Of a stretch of 64,000 bases of DNA, positions 37,850 through 49,027 are shown one piece after another. Origin of the DNA: Mesorhizobium australicum (GTDB lineage: Bacteria; Pseudomonadota; Alphaproteobacteria; Rhizobiales; Rhizobiaceae); assembly GCF_900177325.1 (NCBI RefSeq), contig NZ_FXBL01000003.1:124001-188000 (forward strand), in the 5' to 3' direction. Position 1 is the first letter of the stretch; every line of letters begins with the position of its first letter. The position numbers were made by a program, and so were the translations under genes. The notes under the pieces were generated by a model. It had not been told where the DNA came from and searched no databases. It saw only the letters and a program-made list of their open reading frames with translations.

Positions 37850-38896
37850 ATCGTTTCATTGCTTGACTGAATCGAAGGGGATTCCAGATCGGGCTGATTT
37901 GTGATTCAAGATGCTGGCTGGAAGGAGGCCAGCATCGGATGACACGGGCCCTTTCGAACGATCTTCGCGAACGTGTTGTTGCTGCGGTTGTGTCGGGTGA
38001 AAGCAGCCGCAGCGTTGCGGCGCGGTTTGGCGTTGCGGTCTCGTCAGTTGTGAAGTGGTCGCAGCGCTATCGGACGACGGGCAGCGTTGCGCCTGGCAAG
38101 ATGGGCGGCCATCGCCGTCGCGTTCTGGAGCCGCACCGGGCGTTCATCGTCGAGCGGATCAACGAGACATCGAACCTGACGCTGCATCGGCTGAAGGACG
38201 AACTGGCCGCGCGCGGCGTAAGGGTGTCCCACAACGCGGTGTGGCAGTTCCTGCGGCGCGAGGGCCTCAGCTTCAAAAAAAACGCTGTTCGCCCTTGAAC
38301 AGGGCCGGGCCGACATCGCCCGCCGGCGCCGGCGCTGGAAGTCCTGGCAGGGCGGCCTCGATCCCGCACGTCTCGTCTTCATCGACGAGACCTGGATAAA
38401 GACCAACATGTCCCCCTTGCGCGGCTGGGGTCCGAAGGGGCAGCGGCTGCGCGGCTTTGCTCCGCATGGTCACTGGCGCACGCTGACCTTTCTGGGCGCG
38501 CTGCGCTGCGACCAACTCACCGCACCTTGCGTCTTCGACGGCCCCATCAACGGCGAATGCTTCCGCGCCTATGTCCAGCAGGAGCTCGTTCCGGTCCTGC
38601 GGCACGGCGACATCGTCGTCATGGATAATCTGGGCAGCCACAAATCAGCAGCTGTCCGTCAGATTATCAGAGCGGCAGGAGCAAGGCTCTGGTTCCTGCC
38701 GCCATACTCACCAGACCTCAATCCGATCGAGCAGGCCTTCGCCAAAATCAAGCACTGGATGCGACATGCCCACAAACGAACCGTCGAGGAGACCTGGCGT
38801 CACATCGGCCGCCTCGTCTCCACCATCGAACCAGCAGAATGCTCCAACTACCTCGCCAATGCCGGATACGCTTCCGTCAAAACATGAAACGCTCTA
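37847..38896 (+). mobile_element. IS630-family element inserted at the istB stop codon
   Basis: The ends TAGATCGTTTCATTGC and, read inward from the right, TAGAGCGTTTCATG are near-identical inverted repeats with TA at the very ends, matching the TA target choice of IS630. The IS21 end continues after 38896. Confidence 0.85.
37939..38887 (+). CDS. IS630-family transposase, two overlapping frames
   Basis: The first frame (37939-38298) holds the DNA-binding half ([40 protein letters not shown]). The second frame carries the DDE core: [39 protein letters not shown] and [20 protein letters not shown]. The frames join at a run of eight A residues near 38275-38283 (LSFKK / [11 protein letters not shown]), the programmed frameshift known from many IS630 elements. 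Confidence 0.9.
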
Positions 38897-39078
38897 ATAG
38901 GCGGGTCAAATCTCGGCACAAATCCCGGGTCAGCTCTCAGTGCAAATCAACAATCCATACAAGCGCTAGCAATCTCGGCGCATCCGTTTTCGATCGCTCG
39001 GTAGCTTCTCAAGCGCCAACCGCCGCCCAAGAAACTGTTAAAGTTAAGAGGAGCCGGTCGGCGCGATCTCCACCGCCG
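38897..39078. mobile_element. IS21-type terminal repeat remnant and fdhA downstream spacer
   Basis: The bases 38897-38945 contain CACAAATCCCGGGTCAGCTC and GTGCAAATCAAC, the repeated-motif end of IS21 elements. It continues the istB fragment interrupted by IS630. The rest up to 39078 holds no gene. Confidence 0.65.
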
Positions 39079-41880
39079 TCATTCGGCAGCTTCTTGCTTC
39101 GCCATCGGCGCAATTCGTGCGGCGCAGTATTTGAACTCCGGAATCTTGCCGTAAGGGTCTAGCATCGGATTGGTCAATTTGTTGGCCGGGCTTTCGTTGA
39201 AGCAGAACGGCATGAACACCATGCCGTCGGCGACTTCCCGGTCGGCGCGAAGAATGGCTTCGACCGTGCCACGCCGCGTTTCCACCTCGACCATGTCGCC
39301 CTGGTGCAGCCCGCGTCTGGCGATCTCGCGCGGATTCATGGCTGCGATGCCACGCGGCTCGATTGCGTCGAGCACGCCGGCCCGCCGCGTCATTGCGCCC
39401 GTATGCCAATGCTCGAGCAGACGGCCGGTGGTGAGGACCAGCGGATATTCGGCATCCGGCACCTCGTCGGGCGGCAGGAGATCCGCGGGAACTATACGGC
39501 CGCGGCCGTCCGAAGTCGGGAAGCCCGACGAGAAGACGATCTCGTTGCCGGGCGTGTCTGGTCCGTCGGCCGGATAGATCACCGAGCCCTCGCGTTCGAT
39601 GCGATCCCAGGAGATATGCTTCAGCGAAGGCATTACGCTGGCCATCTCGGTATAGACGTCCGAGACATGGCCGTAGTTCCAGCCGAGACCAAGCCGGTTG
39701 GCGAGATCGACGATCAACTCCCAGTCCTGGCGCGCCTCGCCCGGCATGTCGATCGCCGGACGGCCGATCTGAACCTGCCGGTTGGTGTTGGTGTAGGTGC
39801 CGGTCTTTTCCGCATGGGCAGAGGCCGGCAGCACGACATCGGCGTACCAGGCCGTCTCGGTCAGGAAAATGTCCTGAACGACAAGATGGTCGAGCATGGC
39901 CAGCGCTTCGCGGGCGTGCGTCTGGTCGGGATCGGACATGGCCGGGTTCTCGCCCATGACATACATGCCCTTGATCTCGCCGTCATGGATGGCGTCGATG
40001 ATCTCGACGACCGTCAGGCCTCGCTTCGGATCCAGCGTCTGGCCCCAGAAGTTCTCGTAGGCGTTGCGGATGTCGATGTTTTCCACGGATTTGTAGTCGG
40101 GGAAATACATCGGGATGAGGCCGGCATCCGATGCGCCCTGCACGTTGTTCTGGCCGCGCAGCGGGTGCAGGCCGGTACCCGGCCGGCCGATCTGGCCGGT
40201 GATCAGCGCCAGCGCGATCAGACAGCGCGCATTGTCGGTGCCGTGGGTATGCTGCGAAATTCCCATACCCCAGAAGATGATCGAACGCTCCGACGTCGCA
40301 TAGGTGCGCGCGACCTGGCGCAGGACTGATGCCTCGATGCCGCAAACGTCAGCCATGGCTTCGGGCGAAAAATCCTTGACCTTGGCCTTCAGCGCTTCGA
40401 AACCGGAGACATTCGCCTGGATGTATTGCTCGTCATAGAGCTTGTCCTCGATGATGACGTGCAGCAGCGCGTTCAGCATGGCGACATCGCTGCCCGCCTT
40501 GAAGCGCAGCGAATGCGTGGCGTGGCGCATCATGTCCTGGCCGCGCGGATCCATGATGATCAGCTTGGCGCCGCGTTTGGCCGCCTGCTTGAAATACGTC
40601 GCAGCCACCGGATGGTTGGTGGTCGGGCGCGCCCCGATGACGATGATGCACTCGGCCTTCAGCGCGTCGGTGAAGGGCGCCGAGACCGCACCGGAACCTA
40701 CGCCTTCCATCAGCGCCGCGACCGAAGAGGCGTGGCAAAGGCGTGTGCAATGGTCGACATTGTTGGTTTCAAAGCCCAGGCGCACCAGTTTCTGGAACAG
40801 ATAGGCCTCCTCGTTCGAGCCCTTCGCCGAGCCGAAGCCCGACAGCGCCTGACCGCCCCTTGTGTCGAGGATTTTTTTGAGGCCGACGGCTGCGCGTTCC
40901 ATTGCCTCTTCCCACGTGGCTTCGCGGAACACGGTCAACGGGTCGACGCCGCGCAGGTCCAGATCGCCCGTTTTGGGAGCATCGTCGCGGCGGATCAGCG
41001 GCTTGGTCAGCCGCTCCTTGGACATCGCATAATCGAAGCCGAAGCGGCCCTTGACGCAGAGCCGGTTCTCATTGGCGTAGCCGTTGCGGCCATCTACCTG
41101 GACGATCCGGTTGTCCTTTACGGCGACACTGGTCTGGCAGCCGACGCCGCAGAAGGGGCAGAGCGTGTCGACGACCTTGTCGAATTCTTGCACAACGCGG
41201 GTTTTTCCCGCCTTGTCCATCAGCGACTTCTCATAGAGCGCGCCGGTCGGGCACGCCTGCACGCATTCGCCGCAGGTGACGCAGGTGGAAAGCCCCATCG
41301 GGTCATGCATGTCGAAGACGGGAACCGAATGGTTGCCACGGTCGGCCATGCCGATAACGTCGTTGACCTGGACCTCGCGGCAGGCTCGGACGCAGGCGCC
41401 GCAGGCAATGCAGGCATCGAGATTGACGGCGATGGCGGGGTTGGAAATGTCGAACTCCGGCCTGAGATCTTCGCTCGCGAATTTGGATTCGTAGCGGCCG
41501 CCGGAAATTCCCATCGACGAGGCCCATTGCCAAAACGCCGATTGGTTATCCGGACCGTCATTTGCCGGCCGCATATTGCTGGCGAGAAGCTCGAACACCA
41601 TTGCGCGCGATTTTTGCGCGCGCTCGGTGTCGGTTTTCACCACCATGCCGGCGGTCGGCTTGCGGATGCAGGAGGCGGCCAGCACGCGCTCGCCCTCGAT
41701 GTCGACCATGCAGGCGCGGCAATTGCCGTCGGGCCGGTAGCCGGGCATGTCGACATGGCACAGATGCGGAATCTTCGTGCCTTCGCGCCTGGCCACCTCC
41801 CAGATGGTCTCGCCTTCGCCGGCGGTGACCGGTTTGCCGTCCAGGGTGAATGCGATCTGGTTCGTCATCTCAAAGCTCAT
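39079..41880 (-). CDS. fdhA: NAD-linked formate dehydrogenase, alpha (catalytic) subunit
   Basis: The 933-aa protein oxidises formate to CO2. In order it has a 2Fe-2S domain (HLCHVDMPGYRPDGNCRACM), 4Fe-4S ferredoxin-type domains (CIACGACVRACREVQVNDVI, CGECVQACPTGALYEKSLM), the CPFCGVGCQTSV cluster and the bis-MGD molybdopterin core. The Cys of NNVDHCTRLCHASSVAALM is the expected Mo/W ligand. Together with the fused beta subunit it matches the tungsten-containing Fdh1 layout of methylotrophs. It overlaps fdhB by 11 bp. It ends the long C1 cluster and supplies NADH and CO2 for the serine cycle. Confidence 0.95.
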   Translation of the reverse strand: MSFEMTNQIAFTLDGKPVTAGEGETIWEVARREGTKIPHLCHVDMPGYRPDGNCRACMVDIEGERVLAASCIRKPTAGMVVKTDTERAQKSRAMVFELLASNMRPANDGPDNQSAFWQWASSMGISGGRYESKFASEDLRPEFDISNPAIAVNLDACIACGACVRACREVQVNDVIGMADRGNHSVPVFDMHDPMGLSTCVTCGECVQACPTGALYEKSLMDKAGKTRVVQEFDKVVDTLCPFCGVGCQTSVAVKDNRIVQVDGRNGYANENRLCVKGRFGFDYAMSKERLTKPLIRRDDAPKTGDLDLRGVDPLTVFREATWEEAMERAAVGLKKILDTRGGQALSGFGSAKGSNEEAYLFQKLVRLGFETNNVDHCTRLCHASSVAALMEGVGSGAVSAPFTDALKAECIIVIGARPTTNHPVAATYFKQAAKRGAKLIIMDPRGQDMMRHATHSLRFKAGSDVAMLNALLHVIIEDKLYDEQYIQANVSGFEALKAKVKDFSPEAMADVCGIEASVLRQVARTYATSERSIIFWGMGISQHTHGTDNARCLIALALITGQIGRPGTGLHPLRGQNNVQGASDAGLIPMYFPDYKSVENIDIRNAYENFWGQTLDPKRGLTVVEIIDAIHDGEIKGMYVMGENPAMSDPDQTHAREALAMLDHLVVQDIFLTETAWYADVVLPASAHAEKTGTYTNTNRQVQIGRPAIDMPGEARQDWELIVDLANRLGLGWNYGHVSDVYTEMASVMPSLKHISWDRIEREGSVIYPADGPDTPGNEIVFSSGFPTSDGRGRIVPADLLPPDEVPDAEYPLVLTTGRLLEHWHTGAMTRRAGVLDAIEPRGIAAMNPREIARRGLHQGDMVEVETRRGTVEAILRADREVADGMVFMPFCFNESPANKLTNPMLDPYGKIPEFKYCAARIAPMAKQEAAE

Positions 41881-43543
41881 CCCGGAAATGCGTCAGCAAG
41901 TGGTTTACCGGATTGGGCGCAGCTTGACCAAGTCCGCAAATGGACGCGTCGCGCATCACCATTTCAAGGTCGCGCATCGCGGTATCGTCGGAGGCTCCCC
42001 GCTTCTTGAGCAGAGTTACCATCTTTTCGGTGCCTTCACGGCAGGGCGTGCACTGGCCGCAGCTCTCATGCTTGAAGAACTTCAGGAGGTTGACGGTCAC
42101 GTCCTTCATGCTGTCGGCCTGCGAGAACACGACGACCGCATGCGACCCGACGAAGGCGCCCTGCCTGGCGAGCTCGCCGCCGAAATCGAGCTCGATGTCG
42201 CCCATCGAAGCCGGCAGGATGCCGCCCGAGGCGCCGCCCGGCAGATAGGCCTTGAACTCATGGCCCTCGGCCATGCCGCCGCAATGGTCGTCGATCAGTT
42301 CGCGCACCGTGACCCCCGCCGGCGCCAGCTTGACGCCCGGGTTTTTCACCCGGCCCGACACAGACCACGACCTGATCCCGGGATGGCCGGGCTTGCCCTG
42401 TGCTGCGAACCACTCGGCGCCCTTCTCGACGATGTCGCGGATCCACCACAGCGTCTCGACATTGTGGTTGAGCGTCGGACGGCCGAACAGGCCGACTTCG
42501 GCAATATAAGGAGGGCGATGGCGCGGCATGCCGCGCTTGCCTTCGATCGATTCCAGCATCGCGCTTTCCTCGCCGCAAATATAGGCGCCGGCGCCGCGCC
42601 TGAGCTCGATGAAGCCGGGCTTTACGATGCCCGCCGCCTCGAGCGCCGCGATCTCGGCGCGCAAAATGTGCAGCACCGCCGGGTATTCGTCGCGCATATA
42701 GTAATAGATGCGCTCCGCCTCGACCGCATGCGCGGCAATCAGCGCGCCCTCGAAGGTCCGGTGGGGGTCCTTTTCGAGGTAAATACGGTCCTTGAACGTG
42801 CCGGGCTCGCCTTCGTCGCCATTGATCGACATCAGCCGCGGGCCTGGATAGGAACGGACAAAGCCCCATTTCTTTCCAGCCGGAAAACCTGCGCCTCCGA
42901 GGCCGCGCAGGCCTGCTTCCTGCATGGTTTCCATGATGGCGTCGATGCTGAGCGCGCCGTTGCGCACTTTCTGCAGCGATTGGTAGCCGCCCGCCGCGCG
43001 ATAAGCCTCGAGGCCGATATACTCGGGCACGACGACGTCGGTTTCGCCCTCTCGGGCCATGTTCAACAGGCCCTGAGTGCTGGCGTGGTCGACTTCGCGG
43101 TCACCGATACGCGCAGCAGGCGCGCCGGCGCAGCGGCCCATGCAGGGCGCGCGCACCACGCGAATGGCTTGCGGGTCGATCCCACCGGCAAGCTCGCCAA
43201 GCAGGTCTTCCGCGCCCGCCAGCGCGCAGCTTATCGAATCGCAGACCCTGATCGTCAGCGGCGCGGGCATCGCCTCGCCTTCCTTGACGACATCGAAATG
43301 GTCGTAGAACGTTGCGACCTCATAGACCTCGGCTTGGGACAGGCGCATGTCCTCGGCAAGTGCCCGCAGATGGGCGGCCGACAGGCAACCGTAGCGGTCC
43401 TGGATCAGATGCAGAAACTCGATCAGCAGGTCGCGGCGCCGTTCGCGGGCGCCGAGAAGTTCACGAACCTCGGCAAGCGCAACGTCATCCAGCGCCCGTC
43501 CCTTAGGCCCGCGATCCCGTGCCTGCCGTCCCTGCATGGTCAT
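41870..43543 (-). CDS. fdhB: NAD-linked formate dehydrogenase, beta subunit (NuoE-NuoF fusion)
   Basis: The 557-aa protein fuses a NuoE-like 2Fe-2S domain (residues about 20-160; RVCDSISCALAGAEDLLGEL, APCMGRCAGAPA) to a NuoF-like domain with FMN/NAD sites (RGLGGAGFPAGKKWGFV, GAYICGEESAMLESIEGKRG) and the 4Fe-4S motif ESCGQCTPCREGTEKM. It passes electrons from FdhA to NAD+. The fusion is known from Fdh1B of Methylobacterium-type enzymes; most Fds systems have separate G and B subunits. No fdsC or fdsD chaperone gene is beside it. Confidence 0.95.
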   Translation of the reverse strand: MTMQGRQARDRGPKGRALDDVALAEVRELLGARERRRDLLIEFLHLIQDRYGCLSAAHLRALAEDMRLSQAEVYEVATFYDHFDVVKEGEAMPAPLTIRVCDSISCALAGAEDLLGELAGGIDPQAIRVVRAPCMGRCAGAPAARIGDREVDHASTQGLLNMAREGETDVVVPEYIGLEAYRAAGGYQSLQKVRNGALSIDAIMETMQEAGLRGLGGAGFPAGKKWGFVRSYPGPRLMSINGDEGEPGTFKDRIYLEKDPHRTFEGALIAAHAVEAERIYYYMRDEYPAVLHILRAEIAALEAAGIVKPGFIELRRGAGAYICGEESAMLESIEGKRGMPRHRPPYIAEVGLFGRPTLNHNVETLWWIRDIVEKGAEWFAAQGKPGHPGIRSWSVSGRVKNPGVKLAPAGVTVRELIDDHCGGMAEGHEFKAYLPGGASGGILPASMGDIELDFGGELARQGAFVGSHAVVVFSQADSMKDVTVNLLKFFKHESCGQCTPCREGTEKMVTLLKKRGASDDTAMRDLEMVMRDASICGLGQAAPNPVNHLLTHFRDEL

Positions 43544-43663
43544 ACTCTCTCCTCGCGGGCCATGAAGCGCCTATCTGCTGAAGACGGTCCAGCTACCGAT
43601 GATGTTTTAAATCCCTGTGAAGACGGCATGGTGGAAGCCGAACTCTGACCTCCGCCACTAGCG

Positions 43664-44353
43664 TCACGTACTCCATGGTGTGGCCATAGATGCGTCATCT
43701 GGCACCTCCTGCGCCACTTTGAATATGGGCTTATCGCGGGCTCGGTTGCGGGCCTCGGTTGCGCTCACTGGCGTAGAGCGCGGCCGCCATGGCGCGGTTA
43801 CGCACACCTTGTCGTAGAAATTCTTCAGGTGATATTTCACCGTGTTCCCCGAGATCCCGGTCCGGGTAGCGATCTGCAGGTTGGTCCAACCGTCGGCCAA
43901 ACACCGAGCAGTTCGAGTTCGCGCGGCGTCAGCGGCATCTCGTTGATCTTGCCAACATATATATAGGGAATGCAGATGCGGCCATTGTGGACCGCAAGCA
44001 GAGTATCGACCAGGATGCACGGATCGTCGAACTGGTAGCAGAAGCCCTGCGCGCCGAGCCGCACGCATTGCTTCAAAATGATCGTTGGAAAAGACAACCA
44101 CCTGCGCAGCAAGTTCCCGACGCCGAAGCTCGGCCAACACGTCGCCGGCATCCATGTCGGACAATTTCCAGCCGAGGATGGCTACGTCGAAGGCTGGCTG
44201 CGTTCCCTCGATGGCCCGAATGAACGGTTCGCCGCTCCGGATGCCCATGACGGAATCGAAGCGGTCGTCACGGCCTATCAAGTTGCACAATGCCGAAATC
44301 ACCAGCGGATTGCGTTCGGCAATCAAGACATTGAGCTTCTTCTTTTGCGCCAT
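43664..44353 (-). pseudogene. LuxR-type response regulator, frameshifted
   Basis: The start (KLNVLIAERNPLVISALCNL, FDVAILGWKLSDMDAGDVLA) is a receiver domain, but the frame changes near 44060. The middle (QFDDPCILVDTLLAVHNGRI, PLTPRELELL) is in a second frame, then the HTH (WTNLQIATRTGISGNTVKYH) returns to the first near 43905. After YDKV another shift separates a tail with the expected RNRAMAAALYASERNRG. At least three lesions mean no normal product. It lies inside the serine-cycle cluster and may be its former regulator (inference). Confidence 0.85.
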
Positions 44354-44433
44354 CGGTTAGTCATCCAACATCGGCCTCGTGTCGACGCATTCCAAGCCTA
44401 GACTCCGGCCATGCCGCTCCGCAGCGACAGGAA

Positions 44434-45738
44434 TTAGTCGTAGATTCGGAATCGGTCGACCAGTTCGCGTGTTTCTTCGCGAACGCTTGACTCTATTGCG
44501 GCGTTGCCCTTTTCGCCGTGAGCTGCCAGGCCGTCGATCACCCGCATCGTCATGCGCCCCACCTGACGGAACTCGTCGATAAGGAAACCGCGGGTCGTGC
44601 AGGCGGGCGTGCCAAGCCGGACACCTGAAGTGACCATCGGCCCCTGCGGGTCGAACGGAATGCCGTTCTTGTTGCAGGTGATGTGGGCGCGGCCGAGGGC
44701 CGCCTCCACCGCCTTGCCAGTAAGGTTCTTGCGACGCAGGTCGACCAGCATCAGATGCGTGTCCGTACCCCCCGAGACGATGTCAACGCCGCCGTCAGCG
44801 AGCGTTTCGGCAAGCACTTTGGCATTTGCGACGACATTGGCCGCATAGACCTTGAAGTCGGGATTCAGCGCCTCGCCGAAGGCCACTGCTTTGGCAGCGA
44901 TGACATGCATCAACGGCCCACCCTGCAGGCCGGGAAACACCGCTGAATTGATCTTCTTGCCGATCTCCTCATCATTGGACAGCACCATGCCGCCGCGCGG
45001 GCCGCGCAAGGTCTTATGCGTGGTCGTGGTCACGATATGGGCGTGCTCGAGCGGGTTCGGATGGACGCCGCCGGCGACCAGGCCGGCAAAGTGCGCCATG
45101 TCGACGAACAGCTTGGCGCCGATCTCGTCGGCGATCTCACGGAACGCCTTGAAGTCGATGATACGCGGATAGGCCGAGCCGCCGGCGAGAACCACCTTCG
45201 GCTTGTGCTTGCGCGCAAGGTCGCGCACTTGGTCGAGGTCAATGCGATGGGTATCGGGCCGAACCCCATAGGAAACGGCATTGAACCACTTGCCTGACTG
45301 GTTGGCCGCCGCGCCATGAGTGAGATGCCCGCCGGCGGCGAGGTTGAGACCGAGGAAAGTGTCGCCCGGCTGCATCAGCGCCATGAACACTGACTGGTTG
45401 GCCTGGCTGCCGGAGTTGGGCTGGACATTTGCAAAGCTGCAGCCGAACATAGCCTTGGCACGCTCGCGCGCCAAATCCTCGACCTCGTCGACGAACTGGC
45501 AGCCGCCATAGTAGCGGCGGCCTGGATAGCCTTCTGCATATTTGTTGGTCAGCACCGAACCTTGCGCCTCAAGCACCGCCCTGGAGACGATGTTTTCGGA
45601 TGCGATCAGCTCGATTTCGTCGCGCTGACGATTGAGTTCGCGCTGCACGGCGTCGCCGATGGCGGGATCCGCCTGAGCCATGCCCGTGCGGAAGAAACCA
45701 TGTGCACTTCCAAGGCCAGGTCTGGTGGTGATGTTCAT
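44434..45738 (-). CDS. glyA: Serine hydroxymethyltransferase
   Basis: The 434-aa PLP enzyme joins glycine and methylene-tetrahydrofolate to make serine, the C1 entry step of the serine cycle. It has the PLP lysine motif [16 protein letters not shown], the pocket [15 protein letters not shown] and [20 protein letters not shown] at the N terminus. The length is normal. It sits between ppc and the regulator pseudogene. A housekeeping glyA probably exists elsewhere. Confidence 0.96.
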   Translation of the reverse strand: MNITTRPGLGSAHGFFRTGMAQADPAIGDAVQRELNRQRDEIELIASENIVSRAVLEAQGSVLTNKYAEGYPGRRYYGGCQFVDEVEDLARERAKAMFGCSFANVQPNSGSQANQSVFMALMQPGDTFLGLNLAAGGHLTHGAAANQSGKWFNAVSYGVRPDTHRIDLDQVRDLARKHKPKVVLAGGSAYPRIIDFKAFREIADEIGAKLFVDMAHFAGLVAGGVHPNPLEHAHIVTTTTHKTLRGPRGGMVLSNDEEIGKKINSAVFPGLQGGPLMHVIAAKAVAFGEALNPDFKVYAANVVANAKVLAETLADGGVDIVSGGTDTHLMLVDLRRKNLTGKAVEAALGRAHITCNKNGIPFDPQGPMVTSGVRLGTPACTTRGFLIDEFRQVGRMTMRVIDGLAAHGEKGNAAIESSVREETRELVDRFRIYD

Positions 45739-45772
45739 GAGGTTTCTCCCTTTGCGGCGCCATGCATTGTGG

Positions 45773-48481
45773 TCACCCCGTCCAGCCCAGGCCGGCGGAA
45801 ATGCAGTTGATAGAAAACAAAAGCGCGGTTGTCGCCGGCTTAGGCGTTGCAGCGGCGCTGTCCTGCGTCCTGACCTCGCGTAAGAGCTGCACTTGCAGCC
45901 GGTGTGTACTGTCCATCTGCGGTCTGATGCGGTCGAAATGCCGCTTGAAAGCAGGGAACCGCTCTGAAAGCTTCACGCCGCCATTGACCGTGGCGATCAT
46001 TTTTCGGGTCAGTACAAATTCTGCAGCGATCTTCCGATAAATGCGTTCGCCCGCCTCGCGATCCTGCACCAGACCGGCATACAGTCGGCCAATCTCCATG
46101 TCTGACTGATAGAGTCCCTTGTCGACCTCGTCGATGATGAGACGGAAGAAGCGCGACCGCTCGAACATATGCCTCAGCAGCTCCAGCCCGGCGTCGCCGC
46201 GAACATTGACGAACGAGTTGAGCGCGCTGCCAATGCCGTACCAATTGGTCAGCAGATGACGGTTCTGGCTCCAGGCAAAAACCCATGGGATGGCACGAAG
46301 ATTGGAGATATCGCCGCTACCGAAACGGCGCGCCGGGCGTGATCCGATCTTGAGCAGCGACAGCTCCTCCACCGGGCTCGCCTGGTTGAAATAGTCGATG
46401 AAGCCACGTTCATTGATGAGGCCCGAGTAGGAGGCCTGTGACATACCGGTCAGCGCTTCGAGCGCCTCGCTGAACTCGGGCATATCTTTGAGCTCGGCTT
46501 CGTTCTGCGATTTGACGCTGTGGGCAAAAACGCTCGCCGCCAGGATTTCGAGCTGGTAAAGCCCCGTGCCGCGATTGGCGAATTTCGACGACACCACCTC
46601 GCCTTGTTCTGTCACGCGCATGGCACCGCCGACAGTACCGGCAGGCTGGGCGGCGATCGCCCGGCCGGTCGGCGCACCGCCACGGCTGACCGAACCGCCA
46701 CGGCCATGGAAGAAGCTGATCTTGACGTTGCGCTTTTGGCTAAGGCCCGTGATCCGCCTCTGTGCCTTGTTCAACTCCCAATTCGACGCGAGGAAGCCAC
46801 CGTCCTTGTTTGAGTCGGAATAGCCGAGCATGACTTCCTGCCGGTTGCCAAAATCGCGCACAGAGCGGCGCACGATGGAGATGCTGAACAACTGGTCGAG
46901 GATGTCTGGTGCGGCGCGCAGATCGGCAATGGTCTCGAACAGCGGCACGACGCGAAGCGCAATGGTTCCGCTACCGTCGACCGCCGTTGCCAGCCCGGAA
47001 TATTGCGCAAGGAGATAGACGGCCAGAAGATCGTCGGTCGACCGCGTCATCGAAAGGATGAAGGCGCCAACGGGGCCGCCGTTCAGCCCAGTCGAAGCTT
47101 TGCGGATGACGTCGAACAGGTCGAGAAGCTCCTGCGCTTCGTCGGACAGAGCCAGCCGGTCGACCTCCAGCTGTTCGCCGGAATTCAGCGCCGCTCTGAT
47201 ACGCGATGTCCATTGCGGCGTGTCAGGCGCCGGTGCGCCGGCCGCGTCGGCGAGCTTGAACAGCTCGGTCAGAACGCGATTGACGACGGTGGAGTTCTGG
47301 CGAATGTCAAGGGAAACGGTGCGGAAGCCGAAGGTCTCGACCTGTTGTCGCAGGGGCCGGACGAAACGCTTGGCGATCAGCTTGCCGCCGAGCTGGGCCA
47401 GCACGTTTTCCAGCTCACGGAGGTCGGCTTTGAAGGCATCCGAACGGGCATAAGGCTTGGCCGAAGCCTCGCCGCGCATCGCCTCCAGGCGGTCGAGCAT
47501 CGCGGCAGAGAACTGGCGCAACGGCTCGTCGGGGTTTCGCGCAACGATCTCGGCGGCATTGCCGCTGCGATGCAATGCCCGTCCGAGCGCCTTCGTGAAG
47601 GTTTCCGGGATGTTAACGACATTGGCACTGACGCTGAGCACGGTGACCAGCCGGCGTACCTGTTGGATATACCAGCCGATGATAGCTTGGCGGCACTCGT
47701 CAAGCGCACAGACAGTGATGCTGGCCGTTACATTCGGATTCCCGTCACGGTCACCGCCTATCCATGACGCGAAGCGCATGAAGGATGGCACCTTAAGATC
47801 ATACTCCGGGTAGTGCCTCGCCAAAGCCTCTTCGACACTGTCATAAAGCTTGGGCGTCGCGTCAAAGATAACCTCGCGAAAGAAATGCAGCCCCCAGGCG
47901 ATCTCGCGTTCCACCGATGGCCGTTCGAGCCGCAGTTCGCCCGACATCCATAAGAGCTCGATTTCGCTCTTGAGGTCGTTGATATGCTGCTCGCGCTCGC
48001 GCGGTGCCCAACGTTGCTGTTCGAGTTCGGTCAGCTTGCGGTAGATGCGGCGATGGATTTCAAGAACGGTGACCCGCTTGGCTTCGGTCGGATGCGCCGT
48101 CATCGTCGGTCCGACGCAGAGGTCGTCGAGGGTGGCCTGGATCTGTTCCGCAGGGTAGCCGCCGGCTGCCATTTCGCCAATGACATTGGCGAAGGAGCCG
48201 ATTACCTCGTCGGCGCCGCCCATCTGCTCGAGCGCGCGGCGCGAACGCATGGCAAGCAGTTCATTGGCGATCGCGACGAGCTGAAACCAGATGCCAGTCG
48301 CCTGCAACGCAGCAATACGCCGCTCGCTTGCTAGCGCATCGAGGCTCACGCGGCCGGCAAGTACCTCTGCCATATAGGGCTCGCGTTCACCGACAACGGC
48401 CAGAAGCAGCCTGAAAAGAAGGCTGCGGATGTCCTCGCGAAAGTTGAGTGGTCTGCTCTCCTCCAAGCGACACCTATTCAT
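45773..48481 (-). CDS. ppc: Phosphoenolpyruvate carboxylase
   Basis: The 902-aa enzyme fixes bicarbonate onto PEP to make oxaloacetate in the serine cycle. Catalytic sites are visible: [20 protein letters not shown] with the essential His, [20 protein letters not shown] and [20 protein letters not shown]. The C terminus ends [11 protein letters not shown] in the usual way. It lies 34 bp upstream of glyA on the same strand. Confidence 0.96.
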   Translation of the reverse strand: MNRCRLEESRPLNFREDIRSLLFRLLLAVVGEREPYMAEVLAGRVSLDALASERRIAALQATGIWFQLVAIANELLAMRSRRALEQMGGADEVIGSFANVIGEMAAGGYPAEQIQATLDDLCVGPTMTAHPTEAKRVTVLEIHRRIYRKLTELEQQRWAPREREQHINDLKSEIELLWMSGELRLERPSVEREIAWGLHFFREVIFDATPKLYDSVEEALARHYPEYDLKVPSFMRFASWIGGDRDGNPNVTASITVCALDECRQAIIGWYIQQVRRLVTVLSVSANVVNIPETFTKALGRALHRSGNAAEIVARNPDEPLRQFSAAMLDRLEAMRGEASAKPYARSDAFKADLRELENVLAQLGGKLIAKRFVRPLRQQVETFGFRTVSLDIRQNSTVVNRVLTELFKLADAAGAPAPDTPQWTSRIRAALNSGEQLEVDRLALSDEAQELLDLFDVIRKASTGLNGGPVGAFILSMTRSTDDLLAVYLLAQYSGLATAVDGSGTIALRVVPLFETIADLRAAPDILDQLFSISIVRRSVRDFGNRQEVMLGYSDSNKDGGFLASNWELNKAQRRITGLSQKRNVKISFFHGRGGSVSRGGAPTGRAIAAQPAGTVGGAMRVTEQGEVVSSKFANRGTGLYQLEILAASVFAHSVKSQNEAELKDMPEFSEALEALTGMSQASYSGLINERGFIDYFNQASPVEELSLLKIGSRPARRFGSGDISNLRAIPWVFAWSQNRHLLTNWYGIGSALNSFVNVRGDAGLELLRHMFERSRFFRLIIDEVDKGLYQSDMEIGRLYAGLVQDREAGERIYRKIAAEFVLTRKMIATVNGGVKLSERFPAFKRHFDRIRPQMDSTHRLQVQLLREVRTQDSAAATPKPATTALLFSINCISAGLGWTG

Positions 48482-49027
48482 CTGGTATTGTTCCGGAAGT
48501 CGAACCGTTGAAACAATCGTCCCGAAATCCTGTGTTCATGAGAGCAAGCAGACCGGTTTTTGGCCTCTTTGAAAACGCCCGGACGGGTAGATTTCCCATT
48601 CGTTCGGGTGGTTTCCGCATTGGCCGAAAGATGATGGCCGCACTCGAATTGGACAACGCACCGCCGGCCAGACATTTTTAACAGGGGTCCAATTTGTAAA
48701 TGTACGGCAAGCATCAGAAGAATGCAGGTGAACTTCAGCTCAAACATCGCATTGCTCCGGCACGACTACACGAGCTTAAAAAGGAACATGCATGCAGAAG
48801 TGCTGCGGGAACTTTCCAGGGCCACGCGCCCATCATTCTGCATAACGCCTTTCATGACGCGCTCGAAGCGCTCGAAGACCACGCTGCAGGCGCTGTCGCG
48901 GCCGCCCGCGTGCCGCTGACGGCTTTCTTTCGTCGTCGCTAGGAAGGACGCCCAACGCCGTCTGCGTCAAGTCGTCAAGCCGTCGATGTCACGCGCCGCG
49001 GTATGCGTGCCGGGCATCATTGCAACC
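48482..49027. other. Region without a supported gene upstream of ppc
   Basis: About 545 bases contain only short overlapping frames of low conviction. It separates ppc from the folC fragment. It may hold a promoter for ppc-glyA and later genes, but no clear -35/-10 pair or repeat stands out. Confidence 0.5.

Noticed and set aside
40426..43648. Very long plus-strand open frames (527 and 633 codons) opposite fdhA and fdhB
   Set aside because: They are antisense shadows of GC-rich coding DNA. Their translations lack domain motifs and are rich in Arg, Ala, His and Asp, while the minus strand encodes clear formate dehydrogenase subunits.
48484..48942. Short frames upstream of ppc as a regulator gene
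   Set aside because: No helix-turn-helix or other motif is visible and the frames overlap one another.
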